DNA of 41,291 nucleotides from Deltaproteobacteria bacterium. Its GTDB lineage: Bacteria; Myxococcota; XYA12-FULL-58-9; JAFGEK01. Shown here in pieces: positions 16,451 to 26,900 of the stretch (positions are counted from its first letter, which is position 1; every line of letters begins with the position of its first letter). Position numbers and translations under genes: made by a program. The stretch is taken from positions 1 to 41,291 of the forward strand of contig JAFGEK010000073.1 of NCBI GenBank assembly GCA_016931625.1. The letters run 5' to 3'. Below the pieces are notes generated by a model. That model searched no databases, had not been told where the DNA came from, and saw only the letters and a program-made list of their open reading frames with translations.

Positions 16451-17919
16451 CGTCGAGGTCGCTTGCGATTTTTGCTTTTGGCCTTGTTTGTTCTTGAGTT
16501 TTTCTTTTTAGCTTTCTTTTTTGATTTTAATCTTTTTTTAGCTTTCTTTTTAGTAGATGCGTTATCTTTTGTCTTTTCTGCAATTACATTATTATTAGGA
16601 TTTAGTACATCAACAAAAGCGTTATCTGCAGTTTTGGGTTCTGGTGCAATAGTATTAATTTTTTCTAATAGTTCTTTTGCTTTTTGGGCATCAAGTTGTT
16701 CAAGTGCGACTACCGCATTTTTTGCCCCAGCAATATCACCACCATTTAACTGAGCTAGGCCAAGTCCATAGTTCGTTTGTGCATCAGTCGGTTTGATCAT
16801 TATTGCACGGCGAAACGCCTCAATTGCAGTTTTCCAGCGTTTGCGTTTAATGGAAGCCTCGCCTAAACGGTTTTGAAGTTCGAAATCATCGGTAAGTATC
16901 GCGGCTGCTTGATCAAGAAGACGTAAATTTTCACTATCGGAATCATTAGCTGGGTCTAAAGTCGAAACTAATAGTTGGTAACATTCGCTACTTGTCGTAT
17001 CTAATTTTAATGCTTGCTTTGCTTCTGCTAGTGCCTGCGGCATTAGATGATAATCTCGATATACTGTTGCGAGTTCAGCGTGCACGCGTGCATCTTGCTT
17101 ATATTGTCTGACTGCAGGTTTGAGAATACTTAAAGCATCATCAAGACGACCAAGTAATCGTAACGTACGCCCACTTCCTGCAATCGCTTCAATGTTGGTA
17201 GCATCATAGAGACGAGCTTTGTCAAACATATAATTAGCTTCAGTATAGCGTCGGCTTTTTTCATATAATTTGCCAAGGTTAACTTGCAGTTGGGCCAAAT
17301 TTTGTTGGCTTATCTCAGCAGCATTATGTCTTATCGCACGTTTAAGTACATTAATTGCTGCTATACGCTGTTCATTTGCATCTTTTGCCAGTGCTAATTC
17401 AATAGTTGCATCAATCAGCAAAGGCTCAATTGATAGGGCAGTATTTAACGATGATATTGCTTCATTATATTGTCCGGCTTGTCTTAGTGCCATCCCAAGG
17501 CATAAATGCGATACTGCTGCATCTGGCATGTCTCTAAGTAATGATTGGCAAAAAGGTATCGCTTTATCGCCATGCCCCTGACGTGTAAGCAATAAAGCAA
17601 TTGCATAAGTCAATTCGTTGCTTTCACCAATTGCTTTGGCTTTTGCAATATTTTTTTCAGCTTCGTTTAGATTTTCTAAACCAATTAAAGCTAAGGCTAA
17701 ACCTATTAAGGCTGATTGTGACTGCGGATTTTTTTTGATTTCTTGATTATACTGCTGTTCGGCAGCCTTGTATTGGCCACTAGCAATTAAGCTGTCGCTA
17801 CCACCACCACCAGCATGTTGGATGCTGGGAGCACAAGCCGACAACGCTATTACGAATAATGGCCATATCCAGCATATGCGCAAGTAAACAAACGACATAC
17901 AACTTTGATATTCTATCAT
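16447..17919 (-). CDS. TPR-repeat lipoprotein with a lysine-rich tail
   Basis: A 490-residue protein. A signal peptide ends in a lipobox (ALSAC, Cys28). From about 45 to 410 there is a long run of tetratricopeptide repeats, e.g. GQYKAAEQQYNQEIKKNPQS, AGQYNEAISSLNTALSIEP, KRKRWKTAIEAFRRAIMIKP. The final about 60 residues are extremely basic (KKKAKKRLKSKKKAKKK and beyond), which could contact lipopolysaccharide phosphate, peptidoglycan or nucleic acid. The role is likely scaffolding of an envelope complex, but no partner is indicated. It lies 48 bp downstream of pdxJ on the same strand and may be co-transcribed with it. An ATG at 17898 is an alternative start that still keeps the signal peptide. 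Confidence 0.8.
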   Translation of the reverse strand: MIEYQSCMSFVYLRICWIWPLFVIALSACAPSIQHAGGGGSDSLIASGQYKAAEQQYNQEIKKNPQSQSALIGLALALIGLENLNEAEKNIAKAKAIGESNELTYAIALLLTRQGHGDKAIPFCQSLLRDMPDAAVSHLCLGMALRQAGQYNEAISSLNTALSIEPLLIDATIELALAKDANEQRIAAINVLKRAIRHNAAEISQQNLAQLQVNLGKLYEKSRRYTEANYMFDKARLYDATNIEAIAGSGRTLRLLGRLDDALSILKPAVRQYKQDARVHAELATVYRDYHLMPQALAEAKQALKLDTTSSECYQLLVSTLDPANDSDSENLRLLDQAAAILTDDFELQNRLGEASIKRKRWKTAIEAFRRAIMIKPTDAQTNYGLGLAQLNGGDIAGAKNAVVALEQLDAQKAKELLEKINTIAPEPKTADNAFVDVLNPNNNVIAEKTKDNASTKKKAKKRLKSKKKAKKKNSRTNKAKSKNRKRPRR

Positions 17920-17967
17920 TATCGCACAATAACGCTATAGCTTGACTTCAAAAAATGAGAAAAACTT

Positions 17968-18696
17968 TTAAATTACCTGAGCGGCAGCGATGTAGTCTTT
18001 TACGGCTTGTTCTATTCCAACCTCTAATGCATGACAGATAAGATGATGGCCGATTGATACTTCTTCAAGGTTTTCCATCTCTTGCACGAGCAAGGGTAGG
18101 TTTTCGTGGGTTAAATCGTGCCCAGCATTGACTCCTAAACCTACCTTGTGTGCTTGTTGGGCACTTAGAATTACAGCACCTAATTCTGGTTCAACATGGC
18201 CTAAATTGAAGGCGCGAGCGTAAGGTTCAGTATATATTTCGATGCGATCAGCACCAATTTCACCTGCTACTTTTACGCTTTGCTCATCTCCTGCTTCAAC
18301 AAATAAACTAACGCGAATACCTTCTGTTTTTAAACGTTTTATTACGGGTTCAAGTAAAAACGCCCATTTTTTTACCTCCCACCCATGATTGCTAGTTAAT
18401 TCACCAGGTTTTACTGGCACTAATGTGCACTGAGTTGGATGACATTCAAGTACCAGAGCAACAAATTCTTCGCGAATATCACCTTCAAAATTAGTCTCAG
18501 CAGCTTTCACTTCACGTACTACCATGCGAGCATCGTCAGGAGTGATATGCCTCTGATCGGCGCGAGGGTGCACGGTTATGCCATCAGCACCTAACTTTAC
18601 AATTTTACGAACAAAATGAATAAGGTTTGGTTCTTGTCCACCACGAGCATTTCGTAGTGTAGCAATTTTGTTGACGTTGACGCTTAGCTTAGCCAT
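17968..18696 (-). CDS. pdxJ: Pyridoxine 5'-phosphate synthase
   Basis: PdxJ condenses 3-amino-2-oxopropyl phosphate (from 4-phosphohydroxy-L-threonine) with 1-deoxy-D-xylulose 5-phosphate to form pyridoxine 5'-phosphate, the last ring-forming step of the DXP-dependent vitamin B6 pathway, in the cytosol. The ATG at 18696 gives 242 residues, matching the usual length; an upstream ATG at 18708 would add only MDGN. Conserved segments: KIATLRNARGG near the N-terminus, GADGITVHPRADQRHI with the active-site His/Arg cluster, VSLFVEAGDE, and GVNAGHDLTHENL near the C-terminus. The N-terminus reads SVNVNKIATLR rather than the VNIDHIATLR of E. coli; I recall this NK form from Bacteroidota-type PdxJ. It is divergent from the acyl-CoA dehydrogenase gene. 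Confidence 0.93.
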   Translation of the reverse strand: MAKLSVNVNKIATLRNARGGQEPNLIHFVRKIVKLGADGITVHPRADQRHITPDDARMVVREVKAAETNFEGDIREEFVALVLECHPTQCTLVPVKPGELTSNHGWEVKKWAFLLEPVIKRLKTEGIRVSLFVEAGDEQSVKVAGEIGADRIEIYTEPYARAFNLGHVEPELGAVILSAQQAHKVGLGVNAGHDLTHENLPLLVQEMENLEEVSIGHHLICHALEVGIEQAVKDYIAAAQVI

Positions 18697-18740
18697 ATTG
18701 CCATCCAAGAGGTTGATGGTTAGTAATTACTTTGTGTCAA

Positions 18741-18777
18741 TAACAGACCTGTGACATTACTAACAGAGATCTGTGAC
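18741..18777. promoter_or_regulatory. Two direct repeats in the pdxJ/acyl-CoA dehydrogenase divergent region
   Basis: TAACAGA-CCTGTGAC at 18741-18755 and TAACAGAGATCTGTGAC at 18761-18777 begin exactly 20 bp apart. The second copy is itself a near-palindrome (CAGAGATCTGTG). Weaker look-alikes (ACAGA, GTCACAGAT) occur further along toward the dehydrogenase start. The layout, two helical turns in a divergent intergenic region of about 320 bp, suggests an operator. The regulator is unknown. Confidence 0.4.
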
Positions 18778-18933
18778 CAAACACAGACGATCAATCGTTT
18801 TTTATATTTAATGCCTTGTGTCAGAAGGAGAAACTCTGTAAAAGACTTACTTTAACAGATGGTGGTTAATTTTTCGACAGTGGGGCTAGCATAACTTAGA
18901 CGCAGTGAGCCGTGAAATTATTGGGAAAATGGC

Positions 18934-18961
18934 TTGACGTCCCTTGGTTGTGTCGCATATC
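18934..18961 (+). promoter_or_regulatory. Possible sigma-70-type promoter for the lipid locus
   Basis: TTGACG at 18934-18939 is followed after 16 bp by CATATC (18956-18961), a weak -10 candidate, about 60 bp upstream of the acyl-CoA dehydrogenase start. The -35 is good and the -10 is poor, so this is only a candidate. The remainder of the 18697-19019 gap shows no gene. Confidence 0.25.
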
Positions 18962-19019
18962 GCCTGCCCTCATTGTGTAAAACTCGTCACAGATAACGGC
19001 GCTAACGGGGGGTGGTGCT

Positions 19020-20702
19020 ATGGAGAGCGGTGCAATGGCCCAACGCGGTCTCGACTCTGATTCCCTTGAGCAAGTATTAAGGAGCATTTCGCAATTTGCG
19101 GCCAGATCGGTATCACTGTCTTGGCGACTAGCCACAGATGATAGCCATGAATTTCCTATCGATATAATTAAGCAACTAATGGGCCCTGAAGTTGGACTAC
19201 ATTTAATTTATATTCCTGAGGAATTCGGCGGTCTTGACGCTGGGGCTTATGATACTTCTCGTGTTAGCGAGGCAATGGCGCGTGTTGATCTTGGTTTAGC
19301 TACAGCGTTTTTTGCTATTTCCTTGGGTCTTGATCCTATAGCTGTTGGTGCGACACCAGAACAAAAACAAAAATGGATGACTAAAGTCGCCGAGGAGGGC
19401 TTACTTGTTGCCTATGGCGTTACTGAACCTAGTGCTGGTTCAGATCTGGGTGCCTTAAAAGCAAAAGCTGAACGTTTCGAGCGTGATGGCAAGAAGTATT
19501 ATCGTATCTCGGGTAACAAACAATTTATTACCAATGGTGGTGTTGCAGACATTTATACAATTTTAGCAAACACCGAGGCTGGTCCAACTTTTTTTATTGT
19601 AGAAAAAGGTACTCCCGGTTTAAGCGCGGGCAAACCCGAGGATAAACATGGTATTCGGATGTCCAATACCTGCGCTCTTACCCTCGACGATGTTGAAGTT
19701 CCCGAAGAAAACGTAATTGGTGGTATTGAAGGTCGCGGATTAGCTCAGGCACAACAAGTGTTTGGTTATACCCGGCTAATGGTGGCTGCTTTTGGTCTTG
19801 GCGGCGGTGAAGCGGCATTGGCCCGCATGATTGGGTACTCACGTGAGCGACGCCAAGGTGGTAGCCTATTAGCAGAGAAGCAGGCCTATACTCATAAACT
19901 TATTGTTCCTAATGCAATTAGATTGGCAGCAGCTCGGGCTTATATAGAGTACGTAGCAACTCGACTTGATTCTGGCGAAGAAGATCTGCAAACCGAAGGG
20001 GCTATTGCAAAACTATGTGCCAGTGAAGCCGGTGTTGATGCTGCCGATGCCGCTATTCAAGCTCACGGTGGTTATGGTTACATTCGCGAATATGAGGTCG
20101 AGAAGATCCGTCGTGATGTTAGAATTACTACTATTTATGAAGGTACTAGCGAGATTATGCAGTGGACTATCGCTCGTGACCGTTGGCGCCTGTTTTTACA
20201 ATCACAAGGCGGTTTCTATCGTGATTTAGCTAACAGCCTTGATAGTCTACATGCTCAAACACCAGATGTTGGAGCAAATATTGCTGCATTAGGTATACGT
20301 TCTTTACATGCGCTTTTTGACCGAGCTCGTGAAAAACGACTCACTCGCCATCAACATGTGCTTTTTAGACTTGGTGAATTATGCATGCAGGCCGAGACTG
20401 CCGCAACTTTAGCAAGAGCAGCAGCCGGAGCAGCACGTGGTCCAAAACCTACAGCTAATACACATAAAGCTATGGCGCGTGTTTATGCTCGCGAAGCAGC
20501 AGCAAAAGTTGTCAATGAAGGTATTAAATGGGTTAGAGGCTGTGACGCACAAGAAGATACAACTTTGCTTGAGCGAAATTTACGACTTTCTGAAATTAAT
20601 GCCGCTTATAGTGGGATGATGGCCGATCTCGATACGATCGCGCACGAGCTATGCGCCGTCGAGTCATCGTTTGGACAATCTAAAAATAGGGGGTGTCCCT
20701 AA
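19020..20702 (+). CDS. Acyl-CoA dehydrogenase family protein
   Basis: A 560-residue FAD enzyme expected to introduce a trans-2 double bond into an acyl thioester, passing electrons to ETF. Visible family signatures: AYGVTEPSAGSDL (about 139-151, FAD/substrate loop), ITNGGVADIYTI, GIRMSNTCAL, the AHGGYGYIREYEVEKIRRDVR segment and the probable catalytic base Glu374 in IYEGTSEI. About 170 residues follow the core, as in longer bacterial forms. The last four residues (RGCP) and stop codon come from the terminal repeat of the inserted element at 20687; without it the frame would end QSKNN. Position just before the synthase/PPTase/carboxylase genes suggests it acts on that system's acyl product, but the 240-bp gap and the inserted element make co-transcription uncertain. 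Confidence 0.88.
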   Translation: MESGAMAQRGLDSDSLEQVLRSISQFAARSVSLSWRLATDDSHEFPIDIIKQLMGPEVGLHLIYIPEEFGGLDAGAYDTSRVSEAMARVDLGLATAFFAISLGLDPIAVGATPEQKQKWMTKVAEEGLLVAYGVTEPSAGSDLGALKAKAERFERDGKKYYRISGNKQFITNGGVADIYTILANTEAGPTFFIVEKGTPGLSAGKPEDKHGIRMSNTCALTLDDVEVPEENVIGGIEGRGLAQAQQVFGYTRLMVAAFGLGGGEAALARMIGYSRERRQGGSLLAEKQAYTHKLIVPNAIRLAAARAYIEYVATRLDSGEEDLQTEGAIAKLCASEAGVDAADAAIQAHGGYGYIREYEVEKIRRDVRITTIYEGTSEIMQWTIARDRWRLFLQSQGGFYRDLANSLDSLHAQTPDVGANIAALGIRSLHALFDRAREKRLTRHQHVLFRLGELCMQAETAATLARAAAGAARGPKPTANTHKAMARVYAREAAAKVVNEGIKWVRGCDAQEDTTLLERNLRLSEINAAYSGMMADLDTIAHELCAVESSFGQSKNRGCP

Positions 20703-20870
20703 ATGTCTCCCGTCGATCTTCACGAAATCCGCTACTTATGTCCACGTGCTCGCAGAAATCCTGCCTGCGACTTGCCACAAGCAAGCCTCAGCATGATTTT
20801 GCTGCGCGCGTGGCCATCGTTTACGCGTCTTTCGTGAATTTCTCGGTCCAACATTTAGGGACACCCCCTA
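20687..20870. mobile_element. 184-bp MITE-like element with 20-bp perfect terminal inverted repeats
   Basis: The ends are TAGGGGGTGTCCCTAAATGT (20687-20706) and its exact reverse complement (20851-20870). The terminal TA on each side fits a TA target duplication of the IS630/Tc1-mariner kind, although this is ambiguous. A second inverted pair (TTCACGAAA near 20720 and TTTCGTGAA near 20830) lies inside. There is no transposase gene, so it would need one in trans. The left end overlaps the last codons and stop of the acyl-CoA dehydrogenase gene. If transcribed, the element would fold into a strong stem between that gene and the synthase. Confidence 0.85.
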
Positions 20871-20942
20871 ATTAAGGCGGCATCATTAGTATATTTTTAA
20901 AGCATTCGAGACCATAGGGCCTTGAGAGAAGAGAGGTACGGT

Positions 20943-23900
20943 ATGAACCACGATGAGCGTGGCGTAAAATCAGCTCAAAATGCTATCGCTGTTGTAGGCG
21001 TGTCGGCAATTTTGCCTGATGCGCCTGATGCGGCATCATTTTGGCAAAATATAGTTACTGGCCGCTACAGTATTACTGAAGTGCCACATAATCGTTGGAA
21101 ACCAAGTGACCACTATGATCCGGATCCTAAAGTACCAGATAAAACTTATTGTAAATTAGGTGCGTTTATTCGCGATTATAAGTTTGATAGCTTAAAATAT
21201 CGCATTCCACCCCCGGTTGCTGCTTTAATGGACCCGGCACAACAGTGGATGCTTGATTGTGCTCGTCAAGCTTTAATTGATTCAGGTCATCCTGACAACA
21301 AAGTTGATCCAGAACGTATTGGGGTAATTGTTGGTAATGCTCTTGGTGGTGAGCAGTATCAAGAAACTACTATGCGTATGACCTGGCCCTATATCGAGCA
21401 AGCCATGCTTGAAGCGCCAGAATTTGCATCGTTATCAGAAAGCGCTCGTAAAAATATTTTGGCAATAGCTAAGCAACGCTTTTTGTCTCATTGGCCTCCT
21501 ATTAATGCCGATACCATGCCCGGTGAATTGGGCAATGTTATCGCAGGTCGTGTCACCAATGTGCTTGATTTACGCGGACCCAATTTTGCCACTGATGCCG
21601 CTTGTGCTTCTTCTTTGGCAGCACTTGATGCCGCGATTGGTATTCTTATACAAGGGCGTGCTGATGCCATGGTGCTTGGTGGTGTTGATCGCACCATGAG
21701 TCCGGCAACTTTTGTTAAATTTTCAAAAATTGGTGCCTTATCGCCAGATGGCAGCCGTCCATTTGATGTGGGTGCAAATGGCTTTGTGATGGGTGAAGGT
21801 TGCGTGGCATTAGTGCTGCGCCGTCTTGCCGATGCTGAACGCGATGGCGCTCGTATATATGGAGTTATTCGCGCAATTGGTGCTTCAAGCGACGGTAAGG
21901 GCAAAGGTATTACTGCTCCTAATCCTAAGGGTCAAGTAATAGCTATTCGTCGTGCTTATGAACAAGCAGGTATTTCTCCTGCGACAATTGGTCTGATTGA
22001 AGCACACGGGACATCTACCAAAGTTGGCGATGCGGCTGAGGCAGAATGTCTTGGCACTTTCTTTGAAGGTATGGGTTTGCCAACTCATAGTATTGCGCTC
22101 GGTTCGGTAAAATCGCAAATCGGCCATCTTAAGAGTGCAGCAGGTACAGCAGGGTTACTCAAAGCGGTATTTGCACTTCATCACAAAATTTTGCCGCCAA
22201 CGATTAACGTACGCCAAACTGACCCTGATGTTCACTACGATAAATTGCCAATTTATATTAATCAAGAGGTGCAACCTTGGGAGCGCCCCAATTCTGGTGT
22301 GCGTAGAGCAGCGGTTTCGTCTTTTGGTTTTGGTGGCACTAATTTTCACGTACTGCTCGAAGAACACGTTCCCGGTATGCTTAAAGATTTAACCAAGGTA
22401 CAAGTTAGCGTTCCTGGTAATGTAAAAAAAGGCAATGATGGTTTTGTTTGTTTGGGTGCAGTATCACCAACAGCATTACGCGAACGTTTGCAAGTGACAA
22501 TTAATGATGCAGAGCGTGTGGCTACTGGACCATCAATAACCAACACTGATATCTGTGCTAATGAACGTATTGCTATTACATTCTCTAGTGCGTCAGAACT
22601 TGCCGATAAAGCTAAACAGGCACTGAACACCTTGGATAAAGATGACCCTCAATCATGGCGTTTTATGCGTAATCGAGGGATTTATCGTGGCCAGGGTCAA
22701 AAGCCTAAAATAGCTTTTTTATTCCCGGGGCAAGGTTCTCAGTATTTAGGTATGCTGCAAGAGCTTCGGGATAGTGAACCTGAAGTACGCGCCACATTTG
22801 ATGAAGCTGATGCTACTATGGCCGAAAGTCTCAAAGGACTTTTGTCTAATTATATCTACGCCGAAAAGAGTGAAGCAGCAGATGATGCTTTACGTGATAC
22901 CGCCATTTGTCAGCCAGCCATGCTCGCTGCTGATATTGGGCTTTATCGTTTGCTTGCGCGTTATGGGATCAACCCTGACTTAGTTATGGGTCATAGTCTC
23001 GGTGAGTATGCTGCCTTAGTTGCCGCTGGCATGATCACCTTTGCGAATGCAGTGCGCGCAGTGTCAGCACGTGCGCGTGAAATGTCTAATGTTAGTATTG
23101 CTGACAATGGTCGTATGGCTTCAATTTTTGCGCCGTATGAAGTTGTCGAACAAGTATTAAATGAAATCGATGGTTATGTCGTTCCAGCAAATTTTAATGG
23201 AAGCAAGCAAACGGTTATCGGTGGTGCAACTAAAGCTGTTGAAGAGGCTGTTGCCAAGTTTACTAATCAAAATATTAGAGCAGTTTTATTACCCGTTTCG
23301 CATGCATTCCATACGGAAATTGTTGCACCTGCAAGTAAACCATTAAGACAAGTGCTATCGACACTTGATTTGCAACCGCCAAAATTACCAATTATTAGCA
23401 ATGTTACTGCACAACCATATCCAAAAGAAGCAGCACAACATGAAGAGCGTCTCGATTTATTAGGTCGTCAAGTTGCTTCGCCTGTGCAATTTACCCGAGG
23501 ACTAAAGAGCGCATATCAGCTTGGTGTGCGTATTTTTGTTGAAGTCGGCCCTCGCAAGGTATTGGCGACATTTGTTGAAGATGTACTTGGTGATAAAGGT
23601 GACGTTATCGCACTTTGTACTAATCAACCTAAAGTTGGTCAACGAGAGTCTTTTATTCAGGCGCTTGCGGGACTTGCAGCGGCTGGTTTTGGCACATCAA
23701 CGTCAACCAGTAATGATGAAACAATGGAGGTATCTAATTACGCTACTTCCATTACCAACAATTACTCAACGCAATTAGCTGCTAATCAACAACCAGCTAT
23801 TGCAAATGCGAGTGATGCTATGCACTTAGAATTAGGTCGTGCGTTTGCACGTTTTCTTGAAGAAGGTACACGAATTTATCAACAGGCAGGTGGCACTGTT

Positions 23901-26900
23901 GCTGCAAATATTAGCAGAGCAGCTACTTCTACTGCCGCAACCGGATCAATAGTCGTTAGCGGTGCTTCATTGGGTCTGCCGGGGCGTACTCGTGAAGTAT
24001 TTTCTGAAGATAATTTTGACCGCATTTTAAGAGGCGAGAGTTTTATTGAGCCGGTGCCACAAGACGTTCGTGAACGCATGGCTAAAAAGCGCATTACCCG
24101 TTTAGTCAAAGGCCGTGATGGCAGTGCTAATCTTGAAGCAATTAGTGATCCGTCAGAAGTTATTAAACTTGCTGGCCAAATGGGTCATCTTGACCTGATT
24201 AATGAATTTGGCATTGATAAAGATCGAGTTGCTGCATTTGATATTACTACCAAGCTAGCTGTTGGTGCGGCAATAACCGCTTTGCGTGATGCTGGTATTC
24301 CGCTTGTTCGACGCTATCGTCAGACCAGTCGCGGCACATATTTGCCAGAGCGTTGGGTTTTACCTGATTCACTCATGGATGAAACTGGTGTGGTATTTGC
24401 TTCAGCATGGCCAGCTGCTGAAGCTATGTTATCGGATAGTGCTAATTATTATACTGATAAGAGTTTACGCGACCGCATTAGCGATTTAATGAATATTCGT
24501 GAGCAAGTTAGCGGCGATGCTGCTCGTTTGCTTGACGAACAAATCACAGCGCTCACTGAAGAACTTGAAAAACATAACTTTACTTTTGACCGTCGCTACA
24601 TTTTCCGTTCTTTAGCAATGGGTCATTCACAAGTTGCTGAGTTAATTGGCGCTCGCGGTCCTAATGTACAGGTTAATGCAGCTTGTGCATCAGCAGCAAC
24701 CGCAATGAATGTAGCTACTGAATGGATCCGGAATGGGCGTTGTCGTCGTGTTATAGTAGTTTCTGCTGACGCTACTAGTACTGGTCATGTATTTGATTGG
24801 ATTGGTGCTGGTATGTTGGCTACCGGAGCGGCTACTGCTGAGGCGGATGTTACTAAAGCAGCTTTACCGTTTGATCGTCGTCGTAACGGTATGATTATCG
24901 GTATGGGCGCCAGTGGTTTAATCGTTGAGGCAGAAGATGCGGTACGTGAACGTGGTATGCGTGGTATCGTTGAGATTTTAGGGATTGAACAATCAAATAG
25001 CGCCTTCCATGGCACTCGTCTTGATGTTGATCATATCAGCGCAATGATGGAACGGTTAATTACTTCAGTTGAGCAACGTTACGGAATTAACCGCGCTGAT
25101 ATCGCCAAAAATGGTGTATTTGTTTCGCATGAAACTTATACCCCTGCGCGTGGGGGCAGTGCCGCAGCCGAGATTCATTCAGTACGTCGTGCGTTTAAAG
25201 ATCACGCTAACGAAATAATTATAGCTAACACCAAAGGTATGACCGGTCATGCCATGGGGGCTGGTGTTGAAGAAGCTGTAACAGTTAAGATACTCGAAAC
25301 CGGTAATATTCCTGCGTTGCCAAACTTACGTGAACCAGATCCTGATCTTGGTCAGCTAAAATTATCAATGGGCGGGCAGCATAAAGTTCGTTACGCCGTC
25401 CGTTTTGCGGCGGGCTTTGGTTCACAATTGGTACTTAGCGTATTTCGTAAGGTTCGTGGCCCACGTCAGGCAGATAAAGCTTTATATCAACAATGGGTTG
25501 AAGCACTGTCTGGTCGTCCAGGCGCAGTTCTCGAAGTTGAGCAGAAGACTTTACGTGTACGCGATGATGGCCCACCAAAGGCGATTCCTGCTACGTCACG
25601 TTGGTCTTATGGGTTAGGACCATCTTTAAACGCCGAAGTTGAAGGTGTTGTCGGTAGTTCACCTACAATTACCCCAGCGGCATTTGTACCTACGTCAGTA
25701 GTTATGACTCCTGTGCAAACAGCTCCGGTAATAAATTCTGCGGCTTCATTATCTACTCCTGTATCTTCGGTTGCTGCACCAACAATGGCTGTTGCAGCTC
25801 CAGCTTCTACGGGTGATGCAATTGCAGATAAGTTATTAGCCGCAGTTGCTCAAAAGACAGGCTATCCAACCAGTATGCTTGCCTTAGATCTCGACCTTGA
25901 AGCAGATCTTGGCATAGATACTGTTAAGCAAGCCGAGGTTTTCTCAGAGATCCGAACAATATTTGATCTACCTCGCAGAGATGATTTACGACTTCGCGAT
26001 TACCCAACCCTTGGTCATCTTGTTCGTCTTGTTAACGAGCTTCGTCCTGATTTAGTATCGGCCTCAATTTCTTCTCCAACAACATTAGCTATTACAGTAC
26101 CAGAACAAACAGCTACTGTTGCAGATGCGGCTTCTGTTGGTGATGCAATAGCAGATAAGCTATTAATCGCAGTTGCTGACAAGACCGGCTATCCAACTAG
26201 TATGCTTGCCTTAGATCTCGACCTTGAAGCAGATCTTGGCATTGATACGGTTAAGCAAGCTGAGATTTTCTCAGAGATCCGAACAATATTTGATTTACCT
26301 CGCAAAGATGATTTGCGACTTAGAGATTACCCAACCCTTGGTCATCTTGTTCGTCTTGTTGGCGAGCTTCGTCCTGACCTTGCTTCTGCCCCAGCAGATT
26401 CAGTTTCTACTGCCGCGCCAACTTTAGCAACTCCGCCTGCATCACCACCGATAAGTGTAGCAGCAGTTAGTGGAGCATCAGCAAGCGATCAAGTAACAAC
26501 GAAATTACTTGATATGGTTGCCGATACCACAGGTTACCCGCAAGAGATGTTGGCTTTAGATCTCGATCTTGAGGCAGATCTTGGTATTGATACAGTCAAG
26601 CAGGCTGAAATATTCAGCAAGCTACGTGAAGGTTTTGAGTTACCTAAGCGTGACGATTTAAAACTACGTGATTATCCGACCTTGGGTCATCTTGTACGTT
26701 TAATAGGTGAGTTACGACCAGAGCTTACCGCTCAAACTGCAGTAGGGAGCGCCCCAGTAGCGAGAGTATCTGCAACTCCTACAACAGCGCCGGCGTCTGC
26801 ACCACAAACAAATACAACCTCTACTAGTGGTGATGAACTCACGGTAAAAATGCTATCTTTAGTGGCTTCTATTACAGGCTATCCCCAAGAGATGTTGGAT

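Noticed and set aside
20693-20875. Plus-strand 60-codon frame across the MITE
   Set aside because: It is made of the element's repeats and internal sequence and resembles no transposase.
21488-21904. Antisense 138-codon frame inside the KS1 domain
   Set aside because: It is opposite a highly conserved ketosynthase; such frames are a by-product of codon usage in the real gene.
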